A stretch of 60,998 bases of DNA from Flavobacteriaceae bacterium (GCA_002698745.1 PAAD01000005.1:1-60998); one strand, 5' to 3'. Counted from the stretch's first letter, positions 47,237-55,930 are shown. A program made the numbers and translations. Notes: generated by a model not told the origin, from the sequence alone.

Positions 47237-49108
47237 TTAACGGCCCATATACACCAACAACACAGACAAATCACTAGGCGATACACCGCTAATGCGTGAG
47301 GCTTGTGCTATGGTTACGGGTTGGATTTTATTGAGTTTCTGTCGCGCTTCTATAGATAAGGATTTTACCTTCTCATAGTCAAAACCCTTAGGGATCTTCA
47401 CGTGCTCTAAAGAAGAGAGTTTGTCTGCTTGCAGTTTTTCCTTGGCAATATAACCTGAGTATTTAACTTGGATTTCAACGTGCTCTAAAGTAGCGGTGTC
47501 AATGGCTTCTTTAGCCACAAATTCACTAACATTGTTGAGCGTGAGAAAGTCTGCGATTGTTAGATTTGGACGGGCCAACAACTTTCGCATTTTTAGAGAT
47601 TGCTTTACGGGGCTAGAGTCCTTGTCCATCAGAATTGGGTTAATATCTTCGGGCACTACGCTTGTTTTTTCAAAGAATCGCAACAAAGCCGAGGTCTTTT
47701 GTGATTTTGTTTCTAACAGGCGCATTCGCTTGTCAGAAGCAAGGCCCATATCGTGAGATCTGGGGGTAAGGCGAAGATCTGCGTTATCTTGTCTTAACAA
47801 GGTGCGGTATTCTGCCCTTGATGTAAACATTCGATACGGTTCTTCAGTGCCTTTGGTTATAAGGTCGTCAATTAATACCCCGATATAAGCCTCTTCGCGA
47901 CTGAGAATAAAAGATTCTTTTTGTGCGACATGGTTGTGGGCGTTAATTCCAGCCATGATACCTTGTGAAGCTGCTTCTTCATAGCCTGTAGTGCCGTTGA
48001 TTTGCCCCGCAAAAAATAAGCCTGAGACAAGCTTGGTCTCCAAGCTGTGTTTGAGTTGCGTGGGTTGGAAAAAATCATATTCTATGGCATAACCCGGCCT
48101 AAAAAACTTTACCTTTTCAAAGCCGGCAACAGCAGATAGTGCCTTAAACTGAACTTCTTCTGGAAGCGATGTCGAGAAGCCATTTACATAAACCTCTACG
48201 GTATCCCAGCCCTCTGGCTCAACAAACAATTGATGCCTGTCTTTTTCGGCAAAACGGTTGATTTTATCCTCTACCGAAGGGCAGTAGCGTGGGCCTATGC
48301 TTTTAATTCGCCCATTGAACATGGGGGATCGATCAAATCCTTCCCTAAGTAAGTCGTGGACAACAGGGCTAGTATATGTCATATGACAAGACCGCTGTGT
48401 TTTAAGTGTGTAGCTATCGTCAAGATATGAAAATTTAGAAGGGTTAATGTCGCCTGGCTGCTCTATCATCTTGCTGTAATCCAAAGATCTTCCATCAACC
48501 CGGGGTGGAGTGCCTGTTTTCATACGGCCAGATGTAAAGCCTCTTTCTATTAATCGTTCGGTCAAGCCAAACGAAGCACTTTCGCCAGCGCGACCGCCTC
48601 CAAATTGTTTCTCACCAATATGGATAAGGCCATTAAGAAAAGTGCCGCTTGTTAGTACCACAGACTTCGCTTTGATTTCAATGCCTAATGAGGTAACAAC
48701 TCCTGCAATGCTATCCTTTTTAAAGAGCAGGTCTGAGACCATCTCTTGGTAAAAATCAAGGTTTTCTGTACGTTCTAATTTATTGCGCCAGTGCTGTGCG
48801 AACATCATCCGATCAGATTGAACGCGTGGGCTCCACATGGCGGGGCCTTTAGATCGGTTGAGCATCTTGAACTGTATTGCCGACGAGTCAGAAATAATTC
48901 CACTATAACCGCCAAGGGCATCTATTTCTCTAACAATCTGTCCTTTCGCAATACCCCCCATAGCTGGGTTGCAAGACATTTGGCCAATGTTTTGGAGGTT
49001 CATGGTGACAAGCAAGGTATTACTGCCCATATTGGCTGCGGCTGCGGCTGCCTCTGCGCCTGCGTGACCGCCTCCAACTACAATTACGTCATAAATATCA
49101 CTAAACAT
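47237..49108 (-). CDS. mnmG: tRNA U34 carboxymethylaminomethyl-modifying enzyme MnmG (GidA)
   Basis: FAD enzyme that with MnmE modifies wobble uridine 34. 623 residues: FAD motif GGGHAGAEAA at 12-21, NPAMGGIAKGQIVREIDALGG near 46-66, KTGTPPRVDGRSLDY and FFAGQINGTTGYEEAA. C-terminal helical domain ends ASRISGVSPSDLSVLLVY. Often close to the origin in bacteria. Start overlaps ybeY by 8 bp. Confidence 0.96.
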   Translation of the reverse strand: MFSDIYDVIVVGGGHAGAEAAAAAANMGSNTLLVTMNLQNIGQMSCNPAMGGIAKGQIVREIDALGGYSGIISDSSAIQFKMLNRSKGPAMWSPRVQSDRMMFAQHWRNKLERTENLDFYQEMVSDLLFKKDSIAGVVTSLGIEIKAKSVVLTSGTFLNGLIHIGEKQFGGGRAGESASFGLTERLIERGFTSGRMKTGTPPRVDGRSLDYSKMIEQPGDINPSKFSYLDDSYTLKTQRSCHMTYTSPVVHDLLREGFDRSPMFNGRIKSIGPRYCPSVEDKINRFAEKDRHQLFVEPEGWDTVEVYVNGFSTSLPEEVQFKALSAVAGFEKVKFFRPGYAIEYDFFQPTQLKHSLETKLVSGLFFAGQINGTTGYEEAASQGIMAGINAHNHVAQKESFILSREEAYIGVLIDDLITKGTEEPYRMFTSRAEYRTLLRQDNADLRLTPRSHDMGLASDKRMRLLETKSQKTSALLRFFEKTSVVPEDINPILMDKDSSPVKQSLKMRKLLARPNLTIADFLTLNNVSEFVAKEAIDTATLEHVEIQVKYSGYIAKEKLQADKLSSLEHVKIPKGFDYEKVKSLSIEARQKLNKIQPVTIAQASRISGVSPSDLSVLLVYMGR

Positions 49109-49547
49109 TGATTTTCTTGTTTTGTTCCACGTGAAACAATTTTATACAGGCTTGCTCTGCCCGCCGCATGTCTGCTATTTGAGATTCTGTTTTGTCCTGG
49201 AAGCCCAAACAATGTAAGAATCCATGAGACATAACACGAAGCAGCTCTTCATCAAAAGAAACATCAAATTTAGCTGCATTTTCGCGGACACGCGTTACTG
49301 ATATAGCAATGTTAGCAACAATGTCTTTGCCAACGGTGTCGTCAAACGTGATAATGTCTGTTAACGTATTGTGATTCAGGTATTTAAGGTTTAATTTCAG
49401 TAAGGCTTCATCGTCCATAAAGGCATAAACAAGCGTAAGAGCCGTTGCATTATGCAGGTTTGCACAGCCTGTAAGCCAGTTGACAAACATTTGTTCATCA
49501 ACAAGCACGAAATCTGTTTGGTATGTAAAATCCACCGAAGTATTCAT
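49101..49547 (-). CDS. ybeY: endoribonuclease YbeY (rRNA maturation)
   Basis: 148 residues from the ATG at 49547. The metal motif reads SHGFLHCLGFQDK: His108 and His112 are kept, but the third His of the usual HxxxHxxxxxH is Asp118. I believe this is the Bacteroidota form. The DDEALLKLNLKYLNHNTLTDIITF block is typical. A longer upstream reading overlaps gltX on the other strand and is rejected. The 3' end encodes LFHVEQ across a perfect parS site. Confidence 0.9.
   Translation of the reverse strand: MNTSVDFTYQTDFVLVDEQMFVNWLTGCANLHNATALTLVYAFMDDEALLKLNLKYLNHNTLTDIITFDDTVGKDIVANIAISVTRVRENAAKFDVSFDEELLRVMSHGFLHCLGFQDKTESQIADMRRAEQACIKLFHVEQNKKINV
49123..49138. other. perfect parS ParB-binding palindrome
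   Basis: TGTTCCACGTGAAACA is identical to the canonical Bacillus-type parS 16-mer. It lies inside the 3' coding end of ybeY, 15 bp upstream of the mnmG start. With the 15/16 copy at 47220 it brackets mnmG at about 1.9 kb spacing. Confidence 0.85.
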
Positions 49548-49551
49548 GGCG

Positions 49552-49559
49552 CAAATATA
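49552..49559 (-). promoter_or_regulatory. -7 promoter box for ybeY-mnmG
   Basis: TATATTTG on the minus strand ends 4 bp before the ATG at 49547; TAnnTTTG match. Confidence 0.42.
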
Positions 49560-49596
49560 TTCAATTAGAGTTGTAATAAAAGATGAATAGTCGTTG

Positions 49597-49604
49597 TATC
49601 TTTG
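49597..49604 (+). promoter_or_regulatory. -7 promoter box for gltX with plausible -33 TTG
   Basis: TATCTTTG matches TAnnTTTG and lies 10 bp before the ATG. A TTG at 49571-49573 is 23 bp upstream, inside the spacing range I recall for flavobacterial promoters. Best promoter candidate in the window. Confidence 0.55.
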
Positions 49605-49614
49605 ACAAACCATT

Positions 49615-51117
49615 ATGTCAATACGCGTTCGTTTTGCACCTAGCCCTACCGGCCCCTTACACGTTGGGGGTGTCCGTACGGCGCTATACAACTATTTATT
49701 CGCTAAGAAACACGGGGGAGTGTTTATTCTAAGGGTTGAAGATACCGATCAAAACCGTTTTGTGGAAGGGGCAGAGAACTACATAACAAAAGCGCTTGAT
49801 TGGTTGGGTATAAGTCCAGACGAAAGCCCAACGATGCCAGGAACCGGGGGCCCATACCGACAAAGCGAACGAAAGGAAGGCTACTTAAAGCATGCTGAGC
49901 TGTTGGTGAAAAACGGGTGTGCTTATTTGGCGTTTGATACAGCAGATGAACTAAAAGACCTGCGCGAAGAGGCAGAGCAACAGGGTGGTCGATTTGTTTA
50001 TAATTGGGAAAACAGAGGTGTCCTCAAAAACAGCTTGTCGTTAGAAGCAGAGGAAGTCGCTACACTAATTAAAAACAAGACTCCTTATGTGATTCGATTT
50101 AAGAGTTATTCTAGGGGAGATGATGGATCGCTATCGATGACTGATAAAATTCGTGGTGATGTCGTTGTTGATACTTCTTTATTAGATGATAAGATTCTTG
50201 TAAAACAAGATGGCATGCCTTCATATCACCTCGCCAATGTAGTAGACGATCACTTGATGGAAATCAGTCATGTGATTCGAGGAGAGGAGTGGTTGCCTTC
50301 AATGGCGCTGCATGTGCTTTTGTACAAGGCCTTTGGCTGGAAGACCCCTATTTTTGCTCATGTGCCGTTGATTTTAAAGCCTAATGGAAAAGGAAAGCTT
50401 TCCAAGCGAGATGGCGACAAATTCGGTTTTCCTGTATTTCCATTAGAGTGGGACAAAGAGACGCCAGGTTTCAAAGAGGCTGGTTATTTGCCGGAGGGGC
50501 TTATCAATTATTTGGCTTTATTGGGATGGAACCCTGGTGGCGAAGAAGAGCTTTTTTCTTTAAAAGAATTGGCGTCGTTGTTTTCGCTTGAGGATATAAC
50601 CAAAGCCGGTGGGCGTTTTGACCCCGAACGCTGTAAGTGGTTTAACCAACAGCATCTCCATAAAGCTGACTCAACCCTTGTTGAAGCAGCGCTTGATCAA
50701 CTGCTTCAGCAAAAGGGCATAGACAATACGTCGGTTTCAACAGCTGATGTAGTGCGCTTGGTGCAAGATAGACTAACACTACTTACTGACCTTTGGGATG
50801 AAGCGTATTTCTTTTTTGTTGCACCTGTTAAATATGATGAGAAAGCAGCGCGAAGACAGTGGAAAGAGGAAACGCCTCAAATTTTATCTGCTATAATGAA
50901 TTGTATAGAAAATGCTCCCGACGCTAAGGCAGAAACCTTAAGCGCCGGCATAAAGCTATGGGCAAGTGAAAACAATATAAAACTAGGTGTGATCATGGCG
51001 CCCTTGAGAATTGCATTGGTTGGTGCGCTCAAAGGCCCTAGTGTGTTTGCCGTTTGTGGTGTTTTGGGCAAGAGTGAATGTGTGAGAAGAATTGCTGCTG
51101 CCATCGATAAAATTTAG
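49615..51117 (+). CDS. gltX: glutamyl-tRNA synthetase
   Basis: Class Ib synthetase, 500 residues. RVRFAPSPTGPLHVGG carries the HIGH-type HVGG at 16-19, RVEDTDQNRFV follows, and KLSKRDGDKFG near 260 is the KMSKS loop. No zinc-binding motif is evident. The product may charge tRNA-Glu only, as a separate GlnS is encoded nearby. Confidence 0.96.
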   Translation: MSIRVRFAPSPTGPLHVGGVRTALYNYLFAKKHGGVFILRVEDTDQNRFVEGAENYITKALDWLGISPDESPTMPGTGGPYRQSERKEGYLKHAELLVKNGCAYLAFDTADELKDLREEAEQQGGRFVYNWENRGVLKNSLSLEAEEVATLIKNKTPYVIRFKSYSRGDDGSLSMTDKIRGDVVVDTSLLDDKILVKQDGMPSYHLANVVDDHLMEISHVIRGEEWLPSMALHVLLYKAFGWKTPIFAHVPLILKPNGKGKLSKRDGDKFGFPVFPLEWDKETPGFKEAGYLPEGLINYLALLGWNPGGEEELFSLKELASLFSLEDITKAGGRFDPERCKWFNQQHLHKADSTLVEAALDQLLQQKGIDNTSVSTADVVRLVQDRLTLLTDLWDEAYFFFVAPVKYDEKAARRQWKEETPQILSAIMNCIENAPDAKAETLSAGIKLWASENNIKLGVIMAPLRIALVGALKGPSVFAVCGVLGKSECVRRIAAAIDKI

Positions 51118-51161
51118 CTCATTTTTTCTTACCTTATGAAAGAATTTTTAAATTAACTTTT

Positions 51162-52097
51162 ATGGATGTAATATACAATGCTGCCTTTGGCTTCGGTTTA
51201 ATGCTGTTGGTCTTTATGGCAGTTTTCATAGTAAAGCAGCAATCCGCTGCTGTTGTCGAAAGATTTGGCCGTTTTCAAAGCATTCGACAGTCAGGGCTTC
51301 AAATTAGAATTCCGCTTGTTGACCGCATAGCAGGCCGTTTGAGCCTAAAAATTCAGCAGCTTGATGTAATTGTAGAGACCAAAACCAAAGATGATGTGTT
51401 TGTCAAACTAAAAGTGTCTGTGCAATATATGGTAATTAAGAATAAAGTATATGACGCTTTTTACAAACTTGACTACCCACATGATCAAATTACCTCATAC
51501 GTATTTGATGTGGTACGGGCAGAAGTACCAAAAATGCGATTGGACGACGTTTTTGAGCGTAAGGATGATGTTGCGATTGCTGTTAAATCGGAGCTTAACG
51601 ACGCTATGATTAATTATGGCTATGATATTATTAAAACTTTGGTTACAGACATAGACCCTGACCTGCAGGTAAAAGAAGCGATGAATCGCATTAATGCTTC
51701 AGAGCGTGAGAAAATTGCAGCACAATATGAGGGAGACGCCGCCCGTATTTTAATTGTTGAAAAAGCAAAGGCAGAAGCAGAGTCAAAACGACTACAAGGA
51801 CAAGGAATTGCCGATCAGCGGCGTGAAATCGCCCGTGGGTTAGAGGAATCTGTTGAGGTATTGAACAAGGTTGGAATTAACTCACAAGAGGCGTCTGCTT
51901 TGATTGTTGTAACTCAACACTACGATACTCTTCAGTCAATCGGGGAAGAAACAAACTCCAACCTAATCTTGTTGCCAAACTCCCCACAAGCAGGTTCTGA
52001 CATGCTTAACAATATGGTTGCGTCATTTACAGCCAGCAACCAAATTGGCGAAGCCATGAAGGACTATAAAAAGAAAAAAGATTCGGGTGAGTTGTAA
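51162..52097 (+). CDS. SPFH/band-7 domain protein (stomatin/QmcA-like)
   Basis: 311 residues: one N-terminal membrane helix (8-26), the SPFH domain (VVERFGRFQSIRQSGLQIRIP, IQQLDVIVETKTKDDVFV), and a C-terminal coiled-coil rich in Glu/Lys/Ala (EREKIAAQYEGDAARI...AEAESKRLQGQGIADQRREI). Family members form membrane microdomain scaffolds and modulate proteases. No NfeD-type partner is adjacent. Confidence 0.9.
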   Translation: MDVIYNAAFGFGLMLLVFMAVFIVKQQSAAVVERFGRFQSIRQSGLQIRIPLVDRIAGRLSLKIQQLDVIVETKTKDDVFVKLKVSVQYMVIKNKVYDAFYKLDYPHDQITSYVFDVVRAEVPKMRLDDVFERKDDVAIAVKSELNDAMINYGYDIIKTLVTDIDPDLQVKEAMNRINASEREKIAAQYEGDAARILIVEKAKAEAESKRLQGQGIADQRREIARGLEESVEVLNKVGINSQEASALIVVTQHYDTLQSIGEETNSNLILLPNSPQAGSDMLNNMVASFTASNQIGEAMKDYKKKKDSGEL

Positions 52098-52110
52098 CGA
52101 TTTACTCATT

Positions 52111-52143
52111 AAAAACAAACCCCTGCCTTCTATAGGTTTTTTA
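52111..52143. terminator. possible bidirectional terminator
   Basis: AAACC (52117-52121) pairs with GGTTT (52135-52139), with an A-run before and six T after, between convergent stops at 52097 and 52141. The stem is only five pairs and the loop 13 bases, so it is weak. Confidence 0.35.
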
Positions 52144-52749
52144 CTGTAAGCTGATGTTGTGTGCAAGAGAAATCAAAAACACCCATTTTTTCATGGTGGG
52201 AAACTGCCAATGCATAATCCCGGTATTTAGCTTTAGTTCTTGAGAAAGGTTGTTTGATACTTGAGCGGTAAATCTGTTTTGATTAAATCCCGACCCCCAA
52301 TTCTGGAGGAAAATTTCTTCGCTTAGGCTAAACGTTAGTTTAGCTGTAAGGGGTAGGCTTGCTGTAAGGCCAAAACGGTAGCGAAGCTGTAGATCTTTAT
52401 TGATCCAGCGTTCTTCTACAAAAACCGCATTGATAAACCTTATTTTATTAATCTGTGTTATAAAAGCTAATTTTTGATATGCGCCATCTTCATTGATCGC
52501 TGCAATTTTTCTATAGCCTCCAGAGAGTGTAATGTTCGGCGAGAGATAACTACTAAAACCGGCGGTAAACAGCGCTTGATCTTTTGCCAAATCTAGCTCA
52601 AAGCTTCGGTGTTGGTATTGCAGATCAATGCTAGTATTGCTGTTTATTTTCAGTTTGTTCTTGTAAATCAACCACGAACCAACATCTGTTTGGGCGTGAG
52701 TGCTTAGGGTAAAAAGAGAACAAAAAACAAAAAGATTATATTTTAACAT
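52141..52749 (-). CDS. DUF2490 outer-membrane-type protein
   Basis: 202 residues with signal peptide (MLKYNLFVFCSLFTLSTHAQ) and an amphipathic beta pattern (LQYQHRSFEL, YRFGLTASLPL, FTLSLSEEIFLQNWG-like strands) typical of DUF2490 barrels. Function unknown. Overlaps glnS by 14 bp and is probably cotranscribed with it. Confidence 0.82.
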   Translation of the reverse strand: MLKYNLFVFCSLFTLSTHAQTDVGSWLIYKNKLKINSNTSIDLQYQHRSFELDLAKDQALFTAGFSSYLSPNITLSGGYRKIAAINEDGAYQKLAFITQINKIRFINAVFVEERWINKDLQLRYRFGLTASLPLTAKLTFSLSEEIFLQNWGSGFNQNRFTAQVSNNLSQELKLNTGIMHWQFPTMKKWVFLISLAHNISLQ

Positions 52750-54742
52750 CTTCTGCGTATTTGATGAGTAATGGGTTTTTGTCTATGCGTGCTTTTTTAA
52801 TAAAATCAATCGCCTCAGGGTCTAGTACAGCGGCTGTTTTTTGATATGTGGCAAGTACTATAGCAACAGCAATTCGTGTGCCTGTTTTTTTTGCGGCTGT
52901 ATTATAGAGCGGAGCTAATGCTGACGCAGGAATATCTTTAGCCAATGACGCAATTTGGTTGGCGGCAGAGTCCTGCTTTTCAGCATTAAAAGAGGTAAAC
53001 TTTTTACCTAATTTTCGAAGTGTATCTAATGGAGAAGCTATGTGTGTTTGCTTTAGTTGCTGATGTGGTTTTATTTGTTGTTTAAACCAGGTGTCGCGTA
53101 ACCCAACTGTTTTATTAAAAACCTTTAGTCCGTCTGTGCTGTCTTGATCACAAACAAAGTAACCCAACCGTTGAAATTGGAAGTGATCACCAGCATTTGC
53201 ATCAGCTAACATCGGTTCTGCGAAAGCTGTTTGAACAGAAAAGGAGTCTGGGTTTAGGTGCGTCATAAAATCAACCTCCTTGTCTGAATCAGGGCTTGCG
53301 GTTTGAAACAAGCGGTCATACTGACGTACGGTTATTTCTTTGGCGTCCCCTGCAGAAACCCAATGAATTGTTGCTTTTACTTTTCGTTGACTTTCTGAAC
53401 TACCGCTGCCGCTCAAGCTTTTAGGGTCATATGTGCAGTGCACGACCTCAATGTTTCCTGCTGCGTCTTTTTGTAAAGATTCAGCCTTGATGATATAAGC
53501 GCTTTTTAAACGCACTTCTCCACCTATTTTTAGTCTAAAAAAAGTGCTAGTAGCTTCCTCGCGAAAGTCTTCTTGTTCAATAAACAGCGTGTTAGTAAAC
53601 GGAATTGTTCTAGTTCCCGCATTTGAATCTTCAGGATTGTTGTCTGTAGTAAGGTTTTCTTTTTGTCCTTCGGCATAATTGGTAATCACCACTTTTATAG
53701 GGTCTAAAACCGCCATGACGCGGGTAGCTATTTGGTTTAGATCCTCGCGCGCGCAAAACTCCAACAAAGAAGCGTCAATAACGTTTTCGCGTTTTGCAAT
53801 ACCAACGGTTTCGGCAAACTTCCGCAAAGATTTAGGAGTGTAGCCACGCCGGCGTAATCCGCTTATAGTGGGCATGCGCGGGTCGTCCCATCCGTTTACT
53901 TTTCCGTCAACCACAAGGCGTTGTAGCTTACGCTTGCTGGTGATTGTATGGTTCAAATTGAGTCGGGCAAACTCACGTTGTTTGGGCCGTAATCCGTTGT
54001 TAACCAGTAAATCTAAAAATGCCTCGTATAAATCGCGGTGGGGCTTAAATTCTAGGGTGCACAAAGAGTGTGAAATTTGCTCGATAAAATCTGACTGGCC
54101 GTGGGCCCAGTCGTACATGGGGTAAATACACCAAGCTTCTTTTGTTCTGTGGTGGGGCTTATGCATGATACGATACAAGATGGGGTCACGCAATAGCATG
54201 TTAGACGAAGCCATGTCGCCCTTAAAACGAAGAACATAGGAGCCTTCTTGATGTTTTCCGGCTTTCATTTCCTCAAAAAGCCGAAGAGCTTCTTTTGGGT
54301 CTTGATTGCGATAGGGGCTAGCACTTCCGGAAGAGGTGGGTGTGCCTTTTTGGACGGCAATTTGTTCTGGGGTTTGTGAATCTACATAAGCGTGGCCTTC
54401 ATTTATAAGCCGTACTGCCCAAGCATAAAGTTGATCAAAGTAGTCCGATGCATAACACTCCTTATCCCACGCGTATCCGAGCCAAGAAATACCGTCTTTT
54501 ATGGCGTCGACATAGTGTTGCTCCTCTTTTGCGGGGTTGGTGTCGTCAAAACGAAGGTTGACAGGCGCATTGTATGCTTTGCCAAGCTCAAAATTTAAGC
54601 AGATGGCCTTGACGTGGCCTATGTGTAAATAGCCGTTGGGTTCGGGCGGGAAGCGAAAACGCAACAGCGAAGGGTCTAGTCCTGCGGCGAGGTCTTCGTC
54701 AATGATGTGTTCAATAAAGTGTTTCGCTATTTTTTTTCCCAT
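52736..54742 (-). CDS. glnS: glutaminyl-tRNA synthetase with an extra C-terminal domain
   Basis: 668 residues. RFPPEPNGYLHIGH carries HIGH at 40-43, the KMSKS-like SKRKL lies near 270, and the two C-terminal anticodon-binding barrels run to about 555. About 100 residues follow (TLRKLGKKFTSFN...IDKNPLLIKYAEDVK). Some genomes are annotated with a GlnS-YqeY fusion. The tail here is helical and Ala/Lys-rich, and I cannot prove it is a YqeY domain. Direct Gln-tRNA charging means GatCAB is not needed for Gln. Confidence 0.92.
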   Translation of the reverse strand: MGKKIAKHFIEHIIDEDLAAGLDPSLLRFRFPPEPNGYLHIGHVKAICLNFELGKAYNAPVNLRFDDTNPAKEEQHYVDAIKDGISWLGYAWDKECYASDYFDQLYAWAVRLINEGHAYVDSQTPEQIAVQKGTPTSSGSASPYRNQDPKEALRLFEEMKAGKHQEGSYVLRFKGDMASSNMLLRDPILYRIMHKPHHRTKEAWCIYPMYDWAHGQSDFIEQISHSLCTLEFKPHRDLYEAFLDLLVNNGLRPKQREFARLNLNHTITSKRKLQRLVVDGKVNGWDDPRMPTISGLRRRGYTPKSLRKFAETVGIAKRENVIDASLLEFCAREDLNQIATRVMAVLDPIKVVITNYAEGQKENLTTDNNPEDSNAGTRTIPFTNTLFIEQEDFREEATSTFFRLKIGGEVRLKSAYIIKAESLQKDAAGNIEVVHCTYDPKSLSGSGSSESQRKVKATIHWVSAGDAKEITVRQYDRLFQTASPDSDKEVDFMTHLNPDSFSVQTAFAEPMLADANAGDHFQFQRLGYFVCDQDSTDGLKVFNKTVGLRDTWFKQQIKPHQQLKQTHIASPLDTLRKLGKKFTSFNAEKQDSAANQIASLAKDIPASALAPLYNTAAKKTGTRIAVAIVLATYQKTAAVLDPEAIDFIKKARIDKNPLLIKYAEDVKI

Positions 54743-54757
54743 CTAAAATGTTTGCGG

Positions 54758-54765
54758 CAAAGGTA
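54758..54765 (-). promoter_or_regulatory. -7 promoter box for glnS
   Basis: TACCTTTG on the minus strand, 15 bp before the ATG at 54742; TAnnTTTG match. Confidence 0.45.
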
Positions 54766-54797
54766 ATTATTTAGACCAACTCCGTTGTTTAAGTTTT

Positions 54798-54805
54798 TAT
54801 ATTTG
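54798..54805 (+). promoter_or_regulatory. -7 promoter box for folB
   Basis: TATATTTG, 7 bp before the ATG at 54813; TAnnTTTG match. It faces away from the glnS box 32 bp to the left. Confidence 0.45.
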
Positions 54806-54812
54806 ACACATT

Positions 54813-55172
54813 ATGGGAAAAGTATATGTAGAAAACATTCGGGTCTATGGTTACCACGGTTGTTTGCCTGAAGAAGCGCTCATTGGAAGCGACTATCGTG
54901 TGGATATATGGGTAGAGGGGGATTTGTCCGTTTCTGCCGTTTCGGATCAACTCGCAGACACCATTGATTATGTAAAGCTTTGCGCTTGTGTACGTGAAGA
55001 AATGGCTACGCGCTCAAAACTGTTAGAGCATGTAGCACAACGTATTATTGGTCGCATTTTTGAAGCAAGCGAGGTCGTTAATACGGTTAGTGTAAAGGTT
55101 TCTAAAATTAATCCGCCTATTGATGGACATGTTAAAGCTGTGGCTGTTGAGTTGTGTAGGTCAAAGAAATGA
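54813..55172 (+). CDS. folB: dihydroneopterin aldolase
   Basis: Folate pathway enzyme producing 6-hydroxymethyl-dihydropterin. 119 residues: VYGYHGCLPEE at about 11-21 (GxHG with the catalytic Glu), DTIDYVKLC, and the catalytic Lys in SVKVSKINPPIDG. Length and motifs are normal. Confidence 0.93.
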   Translation: MGKVYVENIRVYGYHGCLPEEALIGSDYRVDIWVEGDLSVSAVSDQLADTIDYVKLCACVREEMATRSKLLEHVAQRIIGRIFEASEVVNTVSVKVSKINPPIDGHVKAVAVELCRSKK

Positions 55173-55196
55173 AGGGTAGTATAGCATAAAAAACGC

Positions 55197-55204
55197 TACT
55201 TTTG
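55197..55204 (+). promoter_or_regulatory. -7 promoter box for tRNA-Cys
   Basis: TACTTTTG matches TAnnTTTG and ends 10 bp before the first base of the tRNA, so the primary transcript would start almost at its 5' end. Confidence 0.5.
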
Positions 55205-55214
55205 CATCCCTAAA

Positions 55215-55285
55215 GGCACCGTGGCCGAGTGGCTAGGCAGAGCTCTGCAAAAGCTTGTACAGCGGTTCGAATCCGCTCGGTGCCT
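55215..55285 (+). tRNA. tRNA-Cys (anticodon GCA)
   Basis: Folds by hand into a full cloverleaf of 71 nt: acceptor GGCACCG/CGGTGCC, D stem GCC/GGC, anticodon stem GAGCT/AGCTT with loop CTGCAAA (anticodon GCA at 55247-55249), 4-nt variable loop, and T stem AGCGG/CCGCT with loop TTCGAAT. The discriminator base is T (U73), the Cys identity base. The CCA end is not encoded. The opposite-strand LysE-family stop begins at the next base. Confidence 0.97.
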
Positions 55286-55930
55286 CTAATTTATTTGAGC
55301 CCCTATAGTAGTTTGAAATTGCTCCTTTTGTTCTGGAAAACTGCCTTGTAAAACAAAAAACAAACCAAAACCAAAAATGATAATGTGCACCAGTTGTTTA
55401 AGTTTGTAAATAACTTTAGGGGTAAGAATTAATTTAAGTTGTTTGGCAAGATATATTTTAAGAATATCGAATAACAAATAAAAGAACAAAACATAAACAA
55501 AGAACCAAAAGCCTGCTCCAAAGACGACCAAACCCACCCAAAATAAAAAAGTGCCTACGTTAATTATGTTGAGCAAAAACCCCTTGGCAACATAAAATAA
55601 ATGGTTGCTTTTTGGAAGTGCCTCTGCCTCAAAAGCAATATTAGGTTTCTTTCTCATTGATATTATTAATGAGATGAGGCCAAACATGCACAAAATGAGC
55701 CCTCCAACTATAAGCCACCGCGGGTTTTCTGCAAAGCTTTCTCTTAGCGGCTGTGCACTAAAAAGAGCTATTAAAATAAAAACAATGTCTGCAATTACCG
55801 CCCCTAAATCAACAAAAAATGCTCGTTTGACTCCTTTTGTTATGCTAGTTTCAACGACAACAAAAAAGACAGGGCCAGTAGAAAAAACAAGCAACAATGA
55901 AAGGGGGACCGCCGCTAAAAGCTCACTCAT
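55286..55930 (-). CDS. LysE-family exporter
   Basis: 214 residues, about six membrane helices, with N-terminal PLSLLLVFSTGPVFFVVVETSITKG matching the LysE/RhtB pattern (GP at 19-20). Exports amino acids or related small molecules; substrate unknown. Stop codon abuts the tRNA-Cys 3' end on the other strand; start overlaps the GIN-domain gene by 8 bp. Confidence 0.87.
   Translation of the reverse strand: MSELLAAVPLSLLLVFSTGPVFFVVVETSITKGVKRAFFVDLGAVIADIVFILIALFSAQPLRESFAENPRWLIVGGLILCMFGLISLIISMRKKPNIAFEAEALPKSNHLFYVAKGFLLNIINVGTFLFWVGLVVFGAGFWFFVYVLFFYLLFDILKIYLAKQLKLILTPKVIYKLKQLVHIIIFGFGLFFVLQGSFPEQKEQFQTTIGAQIN

Noticed and set aside
49548-49691. N-terminal extension of ybeY over the gltX start
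   Set aside because: It is the reverse complement of the conserved gltX N-terminus, and the ATG at 49547 starts the normal YbeY sequence.
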